64,000 bases of DNA from Streptomyces sp. NBC_01446 (GCF_026340095.1 NZ_JAPEPO010000001.1:7956501-8020500); one strand, 5' to 3'; counted from the stretch's first letter, positions 50,086 to 59,241 are shown. The notes: a model not told the origin generated them from the sequence alone. Numbers and translations are program-made.

Positions 50086-50925
50086 ATGCCCGCCTTCACC
50101 GCACCCGACGGCACCCGGCTCGCCTACCACGTCGTGGGGGAGGGCGAGCCCCTCATCTGCCTGCCCGGCGGCCCCATGCGTGCCTCCGCCTACCTCGGCG
50201 ATCTCGGCGGACTCTCGAAGCGACGCCGCCTTGTGCTGCTCGACCTGCGTGGCACGGGCGACTCCGACGCCCCGGCGGATCCGGCCACGTACCGCTGCGA
50301 CCGGCAGGTCGACGACGTCGAGGCGCTCCGTACCCAACTCGGCCTGGAGAGCGTCGATCTGCTCGCGCACTCGGCGGCCGGCGACCTCGCGCTGCTCTAC
50401 GCGGCCAGGTACCCCCGGCGCGTGCGCACCCTCACGATGGTCACCGCCCGCGCACGCGCCCTGGGCGTCGACTTCACCACGGAGCACCGCCTCGAAGCGG
50501 CAGCACTGCGCGTGGACGAACCGTGGTTCGCGTCCGCGCGCGACGCGTACGGACGGGTCTGGGACGGCACCGCGACCGACGCCGACTTCGACGCGTCGGT
50601 GCCGTTCTTCTACGGGCGCTGGGACGCGGCCGCCGAGGCGCACGCCGCCGGTGAGGTCGAGCAGACCAACGAGGCGGCGGCGGACGTCTACGCGTCGGCC
50701 GGAGCCTTCGACCCCGCCGCGGCCCGCGCCGCGCTGGCCGGGTGGGACGCGCGGGTCCTGGTCCTGGCGGGCGAGCGGGACGGTGGCCCGCTGCCCCGGG
50801 TCGCCGCCGCCTTCGCGGAGCTGCTCCCGCACGCCGAACTGGTCGTCCAGGAAGGCTCGGGCCACTTCCCGTGGGTCGATGACCCCGAGCGCTTCACGCG
50901 GACGGTGGCCTCGTTCCTGGGATAG
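50086..50925 (+). CDS. Alpha/beta hydrolase (proline iminopeptidase-like)
   Basis: A 279-residue alpha/beta hydrolase. Motifs: PLICLPGGPMRASAYLGDLG (the H/L-G-G-P oxyanion loop of prolyl aminopeptidases), LLDLRGTGDSD, nucleophile elbow DLLAHSAAGDLALLY with Ser, acid in VLVLAGERDGGPLP, and His in EGSGHFPWVDDPERF. All three triad members are visible, unlike the preceding gene. GAGGATG precedes the ATG. It may cleave N-terminal proline or a small ester/lactone. Confidence 0.87.
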   Translation: MPAFTAPDGTRLAYHVVGEGEPLICLPGGPMRASAYLGDLGGLSKRRRLVLLDLRGTGDSDAPADPATYRCDRQVDDVEALRTQLGLESVDLLAHSAAGDLALLYAARYPRRVRTLTMVTARARALGVDFTTEHRLEAAALRVDEPWFASARDAYGRVWDGTATDADFDASVPFFYGRWDAAAEAHAAGEVEQTNEAAADVYASAGAFDPAAARAALAGWDARVLVLAGERDGGPLPRVAAAFAELLPHAELVVQEGSGHFPWVDDPERFTRTVASFLG

Positions 50926-50977
50926 CCGCTGCAATGCGTGCCGTGTGTGCCGCGCCAGCCGTGTCAAGATCGGTCCC

Positions 50978-51544
50978 ATGATGTATCGCTGGGCGACCGA
51001 GGCCGACGCTCCCGCCATGGCCGCGCTCTTCGCCGCCAATCACCGCGAAGCCCTGACGGAACGTCAGCGGGAGGAGCAGGGCTTCGTGCAAGGGGGTTTC
51101 GACGCGGCAACGCTCCGCTCCATGGCCGCGGCCGGGACGTTGCTGGTGGCCGACGACGACGGGCAGGTGGCGGGTCTCCTCGCCCTCTCCGGCCCCGAGG
51201 AACTGCCCGCGCCGCCGCCACCGGTCGTCGGACTGCTCGCGGCGCAGGACACGCTGCGCTGGGAGGGCCGGCCGCTGAGCGAGGTGCGCTGGCTGCTCTA
51301 CGGGCCCGTGGTCGTCGACGCGGCCTACCGGGGGCGCGGGGTGGCGCGCGGACTGTTCACCATGGCTGTCGAGGCGGCCGCGGCGCGGGCCGACGCGGTG
51401 GTCGCGTTCATCGAGTCCACGAACCGGCCCTCCTGGCGCGTCCACGTGGACGGGTTCGGTATGCGGCCCCTGGGCGAGTACGTCGTGGACGGCCGCACCT
51501 ACAGCGCCGTCGCAGCGGCGGTGCGCGCGCCGGGTGGCGCCTGA
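50978..51544 (+). CDS. GNAT family N-acetyltransferase
   Basis: A 188-residue GNAT protein. Strands YRWATEADAPAMAALFAAN and TLLVADDDGQVAGLLALSGP lead to the acetyl-CoA motif VVVDAAYRGRGVARGLFTMA (R-G-x-G-x-A), then VVAFIESTNRPSWRVHVDGF. No ribosome site; a CAAGAT box lies 7 nt before the ATG, so it may be leaderless. The long open frame upstream is not coding. Substrate unknown. Confidence 0.85.
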   Translation: MMYRWATEADAPAMAALFAANHREALTERQREEQGFVQGGFDAATLRSMAAAGTLLVADDDGQVAGLLALSGPEELPAPPPPVVGLLAAQDTLRWEGRPLSEVRWLLYGPVVVDAAYRGRGVARGLFTMAVEAAAARADAVVAFIESTNRPSWRVHVDGFGMRPLGEYVVDGRTYSAVAAAVRAPGGA

Positions 51545-51561
51545 GGGAACAGGACGTGGGT

Positions 51562-52362
51562 CTACGGCCGCACGGCGGAAGACGTCGCCGTCGCCAGGAC
51601 CAGCGGGACGCCGTCGCAGGGCAGCAGGCGCAGCCCCTCGTGGTCCGTGCCCTCCGCCGGTCCGGCCAGTACCGCCGCGAGGTCGGGGCCCTTGCTGAGG
51701 GAGCCGACGAGGTGGCGGGGGTCCGTGGAGGCGGCGACGCGGCCGCGCGCGTTCACCAGACGGGCGGGCCCCGGGAGGCGCTGGAGCAGCGGCATGACGA
51801 CGGACTCGAAGCGGCGCAGGTAGACGTCGGCGGCGGCCACTCCCATGAAGCCTCCTTCGACCGTCACGGGGGCGGAGAGTGTGAGGCTGTACTCGTCGGA
51901 GCAGAGGTAGTCGACGTAGGGGCCCGCAACAGCCCGCTGTCCGGTGTCACGGGGCAGTGTGAACCAGTCCCAGTGGGTGTAGTCCGAGTACGCGGAGCGC
52001 TGCGGGTCCAGGTCGAGCAGCAGCGGCTGCACGGCCCCGTCCGCGGTCCGCTGCCACCACTCCAGCCACGCGGGTACGTCGTCGAGGAGGCCGGGCGCCG
52101 CGACGAAGCCGATCCCCGAGACCAGGTCGTAGCGGTCGAGCCGGGTGTGCAGCCCGGGGCGGAGCGCGGTCAGGTCGTCCGTGACCGGGCGGCGGCCCTT
52201 CGCGGTGACGGAGGAGAGCACGGACTCGATGTCCACGGCGGTGGCGCCGACGGCGTCGAAGACACCTTCGAGCGCGTCACGGACGCGGGCGGCCGCCTCG
52301 GCTGCCGGCCGGTCGTCAAGCAGCGCCGATCCGGCGTGTGCGGGACGGGGGTTGCTGCCCAT
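51562..52362 (-). CDS. Cache-domain sensor-like protein
   Basis: A 266-residue soluble protein resembling a dCache-type ligand-binding domain: DALEGVFDAVGATAVDIESV (long helix), DLVSGIGFVAAPGLLDDVPA, the WEWW-like PAWLEWWQRTADGAVQPLLL, YTHWDWFTLP, and EYSLTLSAPVTVEGGFMGVA followed by AADVYLRRFE. No signal peptide or membrane helix is seen, unlike usual chemoreceptors, so it probably senses a metabolite in the cytoplasm. GGAGG precedes the ATG. Its start overlaps the end of the GntR gene by 47 bp, so the pair is co-transcribed; divergent from the polyamine-type ABC operon. Confidence 0.8.
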   Translation of the reverse strand: MGSNPRPAHAGSALLDDRPAAEAAARVRDALEGVFDAVGATAVDIESVLSSVTAKGRRPVTDDLTALRPGLHTRLDRYDLVSGIGFVAAPGLLDDVPAWLEWWQRTADGAVQPLLLDLDPQRSAYSDYTHWDWFTLPRDTGQRAVAGPYVDYLCSDEYSLTLSAPVTVEGGFMGVAAADVYLRRFESVVMPLLQRLPGPARLVNARGRVAASTDPRHLVGSLSKGPDLAAVLAGPAEGTDHEGLRLLPCDGVPLVLATATSSAVRP

Positions 52363-53158
52363 CGGGGGCCTCCTTCGGACCGGGACCGCTCGCGCCGCCG
52401 GCCGGGCCGAGGCGGAGTTCGATCAGGCGCGCCATGGAGGTCTGCACGCATTCTTCGGCCAGGGCCCTGGCACGGTCGTCAGCCCCATCATGCACGGCCG
52501 AGATCACGGCGCGGTGACGGTCCGCCGCGTCCGCGAGGAGTGCGTCGTCGTGCAGCACGAGCCGTAGCAGGGCCCCGACTTCGGTCTGCAGAGTGACTTC
52601 CTCCCTGGTCAGACGGGCGGACTGGGCGGCGGCGGCCAGCTCGACATGGAAGCGCCCGTAGACGCGGCTGCGGGCTCCCGAGTCCTTGGCGTCCATCAAC
52701 TCTCCCAAAGACCTCTGCAGTTGCCGCAGATCGGCGGGCTCCGTGCGCCGGGCCGCGAGACGGGCGGCGGCGCCGGAGACGGCGGCCCAGTGGTCGGCGA
52801 GATCGCGCAGTTCCTCGGTGCTCCAGTCGGCGAGGCGGGCGAGGAGTCGGTTCTCGGCGGGGCCGTCGGGGACGGTCACGAAGCTGCCACCGCCGCGGCC
52901 CCTGCGGGTGGTGACCAGCCCGCGCTGCCGCAGCGCCATGAGCGCCTCGCGCAGGGTCACGGTGGAGACGCCGAGCTGGGCGGCGAGGTCGCTCTCGCCG
53001 GGCAGCTGCTCACCGTCGGCGAGCAGCCCGAGGTCGATGGCGTCACCGAGCCGCCGCACCACGGCGTCCACGCGGGCGAGCGTGTCGACGGGTGTGAAGA
53101 CGGCTCTTCGGACGCCGGTTTTGTCTCGGTTCACGGTCACCACCTTGCCACTTGGCAC
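52316..53158 (-). CDS. GntR family transcriptional regulator (FCD type)
   Basis: A 280-residue GntR/FadR-type regulator. The winged HTH (about 33-100) reads LGDAIDLGLLADGEQLPGES, LAAQLGVSTVTLREALMALR and QRGLVTTRRGRGGGSFV. The FCD effector domain follows, with metal-type residues in FHVELAAAAQSARLTREEV and HRAVISAVHDGADDRARALA. A Pro/Arg-rich tail closes it. It is divergent from the ABC operon and is its likely regulator, with the Cache protein as a possible co-sensor. The GTG at 53158 is chosen; GTG codons 15-21 bases inside are alternatives. Confidence 0.88.
   Translation of the reverse strand: MPSGKVVTVNRDKTGVRRAVFTPVDTLARVDAVVRRLGDAIDLGLLADGEQLPGESDLAAQLGVSTVTLREALMALRQRGLVTTRRGRGGGSFVTVPDGPAENRLLARLADWSTEELRDLADHWAAVSGAAARLAARRTEPADLRQLQRSLGELMDAKDSGARSRVYGRFHVELAAAAQSARLTREEVTLQTEVGALLRLVLHDDALLADAADRHRAVISAVHDGADDRARALAEECVQTSMARLIELRLGPAGGASGPGPKEAPDGQQPPSRTRRIGAA
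53146..53157. promoter_or_regulatory. Short palindrome at the gntR start
   Basis: TGCCACTTGGCA (5-bp perfect arms) overlaps the first codons of gntR, about 100 bp upstream of the ABC operon. It may be a GntR site. Confidence 0.3.
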
Positions 53159-53247
53159 AGCCTTTACCTTAGCGGGGCCTTGAAATTAGAACTATGGCTT
53201 CATATGTTTACGGCCAACTCCCGACAGCACCAGAAAGGTTCCCGCCC

Positions 53248-54324
53248 ATGGAGGGAATGGCCATCCGGCTGCAGAGCCTGCGCAAGTCCTTCGGCAGGAC
53301 GGAGGCCGTGGCCGGGGTCGACCTGGAGATCGCGGACGGCGAGTTCTTCTCGATGCTGGGGCCGTCCGGCTCGGGCAAGACCACGGTGCTCCGGATGATC
53401 GCGGGCTTCGAGGCCCCGACCGCCGGAACCATCGAGCTCGCGGGCACCGACGTCACCCGTCGGGCCCCCTTCGAGCGTGATGTGCACACCGTGTTCCAGG
53501 ACTACGCGCTGTTCCCGCACATGACCCTGGAGCAGAACGTCGCCTACAGCCTCAAGGTCCGCAAGGTGCCCAAGGCCGAGCGCCTCGCGCGGGCCAGGGA
53601 GGCACTGGCGAGCGTGCGGCTCGAAGGCTTCGGCGGGCGCCGGCCCTCCCAGCTCTCCGGTGGCCAGCGTCAGCGCGTGGCCCTGGCCCGCGCCCTCGTC
53701 GGCCGCCCGAAGGTGCTGCTCCTCGACGAACCGCTGGGCGCCCTCGACCTCAAGCTCCGTGAGCAGATGCAGGTCGAACTCAAGGCGATCCAGCGCGAGA
53801 TCGGCATCACGTTCGTCTTCGTCACGCACGACCAGGAGGAGGCGCTGACGATGAGTGACCGCATCGCGGTCTTCAACCAGGGCCGCGTCGAACAGGTCGG
53901 CACCCCGGCCCAGATATACGAGCGTCCCGCCACCCCCTTCGTCGCGGGGTTCGTCGGCACCTCGAACCTGCTGTCCGGCGACGCGGCGGAGCAGGTCGTG
54001 GGGGACCGGGCCACGTACAGCATCCGCCCGGAGAAGATCCACGTGCTCAAGGAGTCCGCCGCCGCCGAGCCGGAGCACGCGAGCGCGACCGGCACCGTCG
54101 CGGAGGTCGTCTATCTGGGGGACGCGACCCGGTTCCTCGTCGACCTCGACGCCGGTGGCCGGCTCACCGCCCTGCAGCAGAACCTGGAGACGTCGTCCGA
54201 GGACGTGGCCGCCCTGCGCGGCTCCCGGGTCAGCCTCCAGTGGCACCGGCGGCACAACTTCCAGGTGCCTGAAGCCAGTCGGCCATCCGTCCAGGACGCT
54301 CCTGGCAAGCACGTCTCGAAGTAG
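53248..54324 (+). CDS. ABC transporter ATP-binding protein (PotA type)
   Basis: A 358-residue ATPase of the spermidine/putrescine/iron class. Walker A LGPSGSGKTTVLRMIAG, Q-loop VFQDYALFPHMTL, signature QLSGGQRQRVALA, Walker B VLLLDEPLGALD and switch His FVTHDQEEALTMSD are intact. A C-terminal TOBE_2 domain (YSIRPEKIHV ... GTVAEVVYLGDATRFLVDLD) follows. AGAAAGG precedes the ATG by nine bases; a second ATG nine bases later is possible. First gene of a four-gene importer operon, divergent from gntR. Confidence 0.92.
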   Translation: MEGMAIRLQSLRKSFGRTEAVAGVDLEIADGEFFSMLGPSGSGKTTVLRMIAGFEAPTAGTIELAGTDVTRRAPFERDVHTVFQDYALFPHMTLEQNVAYSLKVRKVPKAERLARAREALASVRLEGFGGRRPSQLSGGQRQRVALARALVGRPKVLLLDEPLGALDLKLREQMQVELKAIQREIGITFVFVTHDQEEALTMSDRIAVFNQGRVEQVGTPAQIYERPATPFVAGFVGTSNLLSGDAAEQVVGDRATYSIRPEKIHVLKESAAAEPEHASATGTVAEVVYLGDATRFLVDLDAGGRLTALQQNLETSSEDVAALRGSRVSLQWHRRHNFQVPEASRPSVQDAPGKHVSK

Positions 54325-54373
54325 ACCCGTACGACCGTTACCGCCCGCCCGTCCCCTCTCCGTGGAGATCCCC

Positions 54374-55576
54374 GTGCGACTGACCCGAACGTCCCGAGCG
54401 GTGGCCGCGCTCGGCGCCCTGCTCCTCGCCTCCGCCTGCGGTTCCTCGGACACCGCCGGATCCTCTTCCGGCGGCAGCGACTTCACCCCGCCGAAGCTCT
54501 CCGCGCAGAAGACCCTCGGCAAGCCGGAGGGGCAGGTCAACCTGATCGCCTGGGCAGGCTACGCCGAGGACGGCTCGAACGACCCGAAGGTCGACTGGGT
54601 CACCGACTTCGAGAAGCAGACCGGCTGCCAGGTGAACACCAAGACCGCGGGCACGTCCGACGAGATGGTCAACCTGATGAAGACCGGCCAGTACGACGCG
54701 GTCTCCGCCTCCGGTGACGCGTCGCTGCGGCTGATCGCCTCGGGTGACGCGGCCCCCGTGAACACCAAGCTGGTGCCCAACTACAAGGACGTCTTCGCCG
54801 GGCTGAAGAACCAGCAGTGGAACTCGGTCAAGGGTGTCGCCTACGGCATCCCGCACGGCCGCGGCGCCAACCTCCTCATGTACAACACCAAGAAGGTCTC
54901 CCCGGCGCCCGACTCCTGGTCCGCGGTCTTCGACAAGGCCTCCGCCCACAAGGGGAAGGTCACCGCGTACGACTCGCCGATCTACCTCGCGGACGCCGCC
55001 CTGTACCTGATGAAGTCCAAGCCGTCCCTCGGCATCAAGGACCCGTACGCGCTGGACCAGAAGCAGTTCGACGCGGCGGTCGCCCTGCTCAAGGCGCAGA
55101 ACTCCAACGTCGGCGAGTACTGGAGCGACTACCTCAAGGAGGTCTCCGCGTTCAAGAGCGGTGACTCCGTCGTCGGCACCAGCTGGCAGGTGATCCTCAA
55201 CACCGCCCAGGCGGAGAAGGTCCCCGTGAAGGGGGTCCTGCCCAAGGAGGGCGCCACCGGCTGGTCCGACACCTGGATGCTCTCCGCCAAGGCCAAGCAC
55301 CCCAACTGCGCCTACAAGTGGATGGACTGGATCATCTCGCCGAAGGCCAACGCGCAGGTCGCCGAGTACTTCGGCGAGGCTCCGGCCAACGCGAAGGCCT
55401 GTGACCTGACGGCCGACAAGAACCACTGCGCCACCTACCACGCGGCCGACGAGGCGTACTGGAAGAACGTCCACTTCTGGACCACGCCCATCGCCCAGTG
55501 CATCGACGGCCGCACGGACACCAAGTGCGTCCCGTACGCCAAGTGGGTCCAGGCCTGGACCGAGATCAAGGGCTAG
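54374..55576 (+). CDS. ABC transporter substrate-binding lipoprotein (PotD type)
   Basis: A 400-residue extracellular binding lipoprotein. A basic N-terminus, hydrophobic core and lipobox LLLASAC precede a Ser/Gly linker. The mature part matches PotD/SBP_bac_8: VNLIAWAGYAEDG, FEKQTGCQVNTKTAGTSDEM, YDAVSASGDASLRLIASGDA, YGIPHGRGANLLMYNTKKV and AYKWMDWIISPKANAQVAEY. Extra Cys pairs near the C-terminus (CDLTADKNHC, CIDGRTDTKC) are notable. GGAG lies six bases before the GTG. Substrate probably a polyamine or amino-acid-like amine. Confidence 0.92.
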   Translation: MRLTRTSRAVAALGALLLASACGSSDTAGSSSGGSDFTPPKLSAQKTLGKPEGQVNLIAWAGYAEDGSNDPKVDWVTDFEKQTGCQVNTKTAGTSDEMVNLMKTGQYDAVSASGDASLRLIASGDAAPVNTKLVPNYKDVFAGLKNQQWNSVKGVAYGIPHGRGANLLMYNTKKVSPAPDSWSAVFDKASAHKGKVTAYDSPIYLADAALYLMKSKPSLGIKDPYALDQKQFDAAVALLKAQNSNVGEYWSDYLKEVSAFKSGDSVVGTSWQVILNTAQAEKVPVKGVLPKEGATGWSDTWMLSAKAKHPNCAYKWMDWIISPKANAQVAEYFGEAPANAKACDLTADKNHCATYHAADEAYWKNVHFWTTPIAQCIDGRTDTKCVPYAKWVQAWTEIKG

Positions 55577-55588
55577 GACCTGCCGCCG

Positions 55589-56473
55589 ATGACCGACACC
55601 GCGCCTGCCGCCGGACCTGTCCGGCGGCTCGCCGGGGCGCTGTACCGCCGCCCCCGGCTACAGCTGTCCCTGCTGCTCTCCGCACCGACGGCCTGGCTCG
55701 TCCTGGCCTATCTCGGCTCGCTCACCGTCCTGTTCCTGTCCGCGTTCTGGACCACGGACTCCTTCACCTCGAACGTCGTGAAGATCTGGAACACGGACAA
55801 CTTCACCGCGCTGTTCACCACCGACGTCTACCGGCAGGTGGCCCTGCGCAGCGTCGGCGTCGCCCTCGCGGTCACCGCCCTGTGCGTACTGATCGCGTTC
55901 CCGATCGCGTTCTACACGGCCCGCATCGCGCACCCCCGGTGGCGGCCGCTCCTCGTCGTCGCCATCCTCACCCCGCTCTGGGCGAGCTACCTCGTCAAGG
56001 CGTACGCCTGGCGGCTCATCCTCGCCCAAGGAGGGCTGTTGGACTGGGTGTTGGGACCGCTCGGCCTCAAGGGGCCCGGCTACGGCCTCACCGCCACCGT
56101 CCTCGTCCTGACCTACCTGTGGCTGCCGTACATGATCCTGCCGATCCACGCCGGACTCGAACAGCTCCCGGACAGCCTCCTCGACGCCTCCGCCGACCTC
56201 GGCGCCCGCACGGGCCGCACCTTCCGCTCCGTCGTCCTGCCGATGATCCTGCCGTCCGTCGCGGCCGGCTCGGTCTTCACCTTCTCGCTCAGCCTCGGCG
56301 ACTACATCGCCGTACAGATCGTCGGCGGCAAGACCCAGCTGATCGGCAACCTCATCTACTCCAACATCACCCTCGACCTGCCGCTCGCCGCCGCGCTCGG
56401 CACCGTGCCCGTGGTGATCATCGTGCTCTATCTGCTCGCGGTACGCCGTACCGGAGCCCTCAGCAGCCTGTGA
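55589..56473 (+). CDS. ABC transporter permease (PotB type)
   Basis: A 294-residue permease with six membrane helices (first at about 32-55, TAWLVLAYLGSLTVLFLSAF). The coupling loop reads LDASADLGARTGRTFRSVVL followed by LPMILPS. LTPLWASYLVKAYAWRLIL is the PotB-type segment after helix 3. It starts 12 bp after the binding-protein gene and is followed by its PotC-type partner. AGGA precedes the ATG. Confidence 0.92.
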   Translation: MTDTAPAAGPVRRLAGALYRRPRLQLSLLLSAPTAWLVLAYLGSLTVLFLSAFWTTDSFTSNVVKIWNTDNFTALFTTDVYRQVALRSVGVALAVTALCVLIAFPIAFYTARIAHPRWRPLLVVAILTPLWASYLVKAYAWRLILAQGGLLDWVLGPLGLKGPGYGLTATVLVLTYLWLPYMILPIHAGLEQLPDSLLDASADLGARTGRTFRSVVLPMILPSVAAGSVFTFSLSLGDYIAVQIVGGKTQLIGNLIYSNITLDLPLAAALGTVPVVIIVLYLLAVRRTGALSSL

Positions 56474-56570
56474 CGCCCCGAGCCCGCCGGTTCCTCTGAA
56501 GCCCCTGATGTCCCGGGCCGCCGCCCGCCCCAGCCGACCCTCCGGATCACGCACAGCGAAGGTCCCTCCA

Positions 56571-57386
56571 GTGAATCTCTCCCGCCCCGCGCGCATCACC
56601 CTGCGCATCGCCGCCGCGCTCGGCTTCGCGGTGATCTACGTCCCTCTGTTCCTTGTCCTCGTCAACTCCCTGAACCCGGACCGCAGTTCGGGCTGGCCGC
56701 CGCCCGGGCTCACCTTCGAGTGGTGGGCCGACGCCTGGCACAGCTCCGGCGCCCGCGACGCCCTGTGGACGTCGGTCAAGGCCGGGCTCGGCGCGACCGC
56801 CATCGCCCTGGTCCTCGGCACGCTCATCGCGTTCGCCTGCCAGCGCTACAGGTTCTTCGGACGCGACGCCATCTCCTTCGTCGTCGTCCTGCCGATCGCG
56901 CTGCCCGGCATCGTCACCGGCGTCGCCCTCAACACCGCCTTCCGCACGGTCCTCGAACCGCTCGGCGTGGGCCTCGGGCTGTTCACCGTCATCGTCGGCC
57001 ACGCCACGTTCTGCATCGTGGTGGTCTTCAACAACGTCATCGCCCGGCTGCGGCGCATGCCGGGGTCGTACGAAGAGGCCGCGATGGACCTCGGGGCGCA
57101 CAGCTTCCGTACGTATCTCGACATCACGTTCCCGCTGGTGCGCTCCGCGCTGGTCGCCGGCGGCCTGCTCGCCTTCGCCCTCTCCTTCGACGAGATCGTC
57201 GTGACGACCTTCACCGCCGGACCCGGCATCCAGACACTGCCCGTCTGGATCTTCTCGAACATGGCGCGCCCGCAGCAGGCCCCCGTCGTCAACGTCGTCG
57301 CCGCCGTTCTCGTCCTGCTGTCCGTCATCCCGATCTATCTCGCCCAGCGTCTGTCCTCGGACACGGCGTCCGGGAGCCGGATCTGA
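56571..57386 (+). CDS. ABC transporter permease (PotC type)
   Basis: A 271-residue permease. It opens with LRIAAALGFAVIYVPLFLVL, then NSLNPDRSSGWPPPGLTFEW typical of PotC, and has the coupling loop YEEAAMDLGAHSFRTYLDIT followed by FPLVRSALV. FALSFDEIVVTTFTAGPGIQ is the PotC signature. The GTG follows GAAGG; an in-frame ATG at 56508 would add 21 basic residues and is possible. It closes the importer operon, and a small hairpin follows. Confidence 0.92.
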   Translation: MNLSRPARITLRIAAALGFAVIYVPLFLVLVNSLNPDRSSGWPPPGLTFEWWADAWHSSGARDALWTSVKAGLGATAIALVLGTLIAFACQRYRFFGRDAISFVVVLPIALPGIVTGVALNTAFRTVLEPLGVGLGLFTVIVGHATFCIVVVFNNVIARLRRMPGSYEEAAMDLGAHSFRTYLDITFPLVRSALVAGGLLAFALSFDEIVVTTFTAGPGIQTLPVWIFSNMARPQQAPVVNVVAAVLVLLSVIPIYLAQRLSSDTASGSRI

Positions 57387-57396
57387 CTCGGGCACC

Positions 57397-57415
57397 GCAG
57401 GCACCCGTGGCCTGC
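57397..57415 (+). terminator. Small hairpin after the polyamine-type ABC operon
   Basis: GCAGGC (57397-57402) pairs with GCCTGC (57410-57415) around a 7-nt loop. It lies in the 52-bp gap before the glutaminase gene, so termination is likely only partial. Confidence 0.35.
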
Positions 57416-57438
57416 TTGGGAAGGCGCGTCGTCCGGCC

Positions 57439-59241
57439 GTGGTGTTCGATTGCGGTGTGAGGCACAACAAGCCACCGGACGATCCGCTCGCCGCGCTCCT
57501 GGACCGCGTCCTCATCAGGCTGCGCGACCTCACGGAGGGCGAGCCGGCCTCGTACATCCCGGAGCTGAGCGGGGCCGATCCGGGCCTGTTCGGACTGAGC
57601 CTGTGCGCGCTCGACGGGCAGGTGTACAGCTGCGGCGACAGCGAGGTGCCGTTCACCGTCCAGTCCGTGTCCAAGCCCTTCGTCTTCGCGCTCGCACTCG
57701 CCGACCAGGGCCTGGAGGACGTCCTCGCGCGCGTGGGCGCCGAACCGAGCGGTGAGGGGTTCAGCTCGATCCGCCTCGAACCCGGCACCGGACGCCCGCC
57801 CAACCCGATGGTCAACGCCGGTGCCATCGTGACCAGTTCACTGGTGGCCGGTGCGAACCCCGACGAGCGCTTCGCCCGCATCCTGGCCGGCCTGGGAGCC
57901 TTCGCGGGCCGGGACCTGACCGTCGACGACGCGGTGTTCGCCTCCGAGCGCGCCACCGGTGACCGCAACCGCGCCCTCGCCTACCTCATGCACAACGCGG
58001 GATCGCTCACCGGCGACGTGGAGGAGCAGCTCGCGGTCTACTTCCGTCAGTGCTCCGTGCTCGTGACCTGCGACGACCTCGCCGTGATGCACGCGACCCT
58101 GGCCGGCGGCGGCACCAACCCGCTCACCGGCGAACGGGTCGTCGCCTCCCGCCACGCCCAGCACGTCCTCGCCGTCATGGCCACCTGCGGCATGTACGAC
58201 GCCTCCGGGCAGTGGATGCTGCGCGTGGGCCTGCCGGCGAAGAGCGGAGTCTCGGGCGGGATCGGCGTGGCGCTGCCCGGCCAGTTCGGCATCGGTGTGT
58301 TCAGCCCGCCCCTGGACGAGAAGGGCAACAGCGTCCGCGCCATCGCCGCCTGCCACCTCCTGTCGGAACAGTTCGGGCTGCACCTGATGCGCGCCACCGG
58401 CAGCAGCGGTCGTCCGCTGCCGCCGCGCTCCCTCGACCCGGGCCCACTGCGCTCGCTGCGCCACCGTCCGCGCGACCAGCGCGCCGCACTCGACGAACGG
58501 CCCGACCGCATCCGCGTCCACGTCCTCCAGGGTGACCTGGACTTCGCCACCGCCGAACAGACCCTGCGCGCGGCCCGCGACCTACCGAAGGCCGCCCGCT
58601 GGTTCGTTCTGGACCTCGCACGGGTCGGCCGCATCGAACCCGTCGCCGCCGACCTTCTGCGCGCCCTCGGCCACGACCTGCGCGAACGCGGGATCCGCAT
58701 GGTGATCGCCGACCCGTCGGCGCGCCCCGTCACGCACGCCAAGGACGAATTCGCCGACCTCGGACGCGCCATCGAATCCTGCGAGGACGAACTCCTGACC
58801 GACCTCGGACTCGCCCCCTCCGCGCCGGTTCCCCTGACGGACAGCGACCTCTTCGGGAGGGCCGGCGAGCAGGCCGCGCAGGCCGTCTCCGACTGCTTCG
58901 GCACCATGTCCCTGTCCGCCGGTCAGACCGTCGAGCCACCCCGCGCGGAGCCCGTGGTCCTCTGGTACGTGGAGTCGGGGCGCCTGGCCGTGTGTGCCCA
59001 CAGCTCGCGGCCCACACCCGCGGGCCGCACCTGGTCCGCGGGGCCCGGCGCGGCCCTCACCCCCGCCGACTTTCACGCCCGCCTGGGCGAGCGCGTCATG
59101 GCCGAGGAGGACTCGGTGTGCCGCACCCTGACCGCAGCCGGACTGCTGCGCCTGCGCGCGGCCGTCCCCGCGGCGGCGGCCTTCCTGGAGCGCAGCCCGC
59201 TCGACGGCGCGGAGACGGTGGACCGCCCCGAGGGGGCCTGA
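57439..59241 (+). CDS. glsA: Glutaminase fused to STAS and cNMP-like domains
   Basis: A 600-residue fusion. Residues 15-310 are a complete GlsA-type glutaminase (glutamine to glutamate plus ammonia): Ser-x-x-Lys in TVQSVSKPFVFAL, NPMVNAGAIVTSSL, NRALAYLMHNAGSL, and PAKSGVSGGIGVALPGQFGI. Residues 350-450 form a STAS domain (RIRVHVLQGDLDFATAEQTL, RWFVLDLARVGRIEPVAADL). The last 140 residues look like a degenerate cyclic-nucleotide-binding barrel (VVLWYVESGRLAVCAHS). The STAS part hints at protein-protein or nucleotide regulation of the enzyme. No ribosome site stands out; a GTG at 57457 is an alternative start. It follows the amine importer operon. Confidence 0.88.
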   Translation: MVFDCGVRHNKPPDDPLAALLDRVLIRLRDLTEGEPASYIPELSGADPGLFGLSLCALDGQVYSCGDSEVPFTVQSVSKPFVFALALADQGLEDVLARVGAEPSGEGFSSIRLEPGTGRPPNPMVNAGAIVTSSLVAGANPDERFARILAGLGAFAGRDLTVDDAVFASERATGDRNRALAYLMHNAGSLTGDVEEQLAVYFRQCSVLVTCDDLAVMHATLAGGGTNPLTGERVVASRHAQHVLAVMATCGMYDASGQWMLRVGLPAKSGVSGGIGVALPGQFGIGVFSPPLDEKGNSVRAIAACHLLSEQFGLHLMRATGSSGRPLPPRSLDPGPLRSLRHRPRDQRAALDERPDRIRVHVLQGDLDFATAEQTLRAARDLPKAARWFVLDLARVGRIEPVAADLLRALGHDLRERGIRMVIADPSARPVTHAKDEFADLGRAIESCEDELLTDLGLAPSAPVPLTDSDLFGRAGEQAAQAVSDCFGTMSLSAGQTVEPPRAEPVVLWYVESGRLAVCAHSSRPTPAGRTWSAGPGAALTPADFHARLGERVMAEEDSVCRTLTAAGLLRLRAAVPAAAAFLERSPLDGAETVDRPEGA

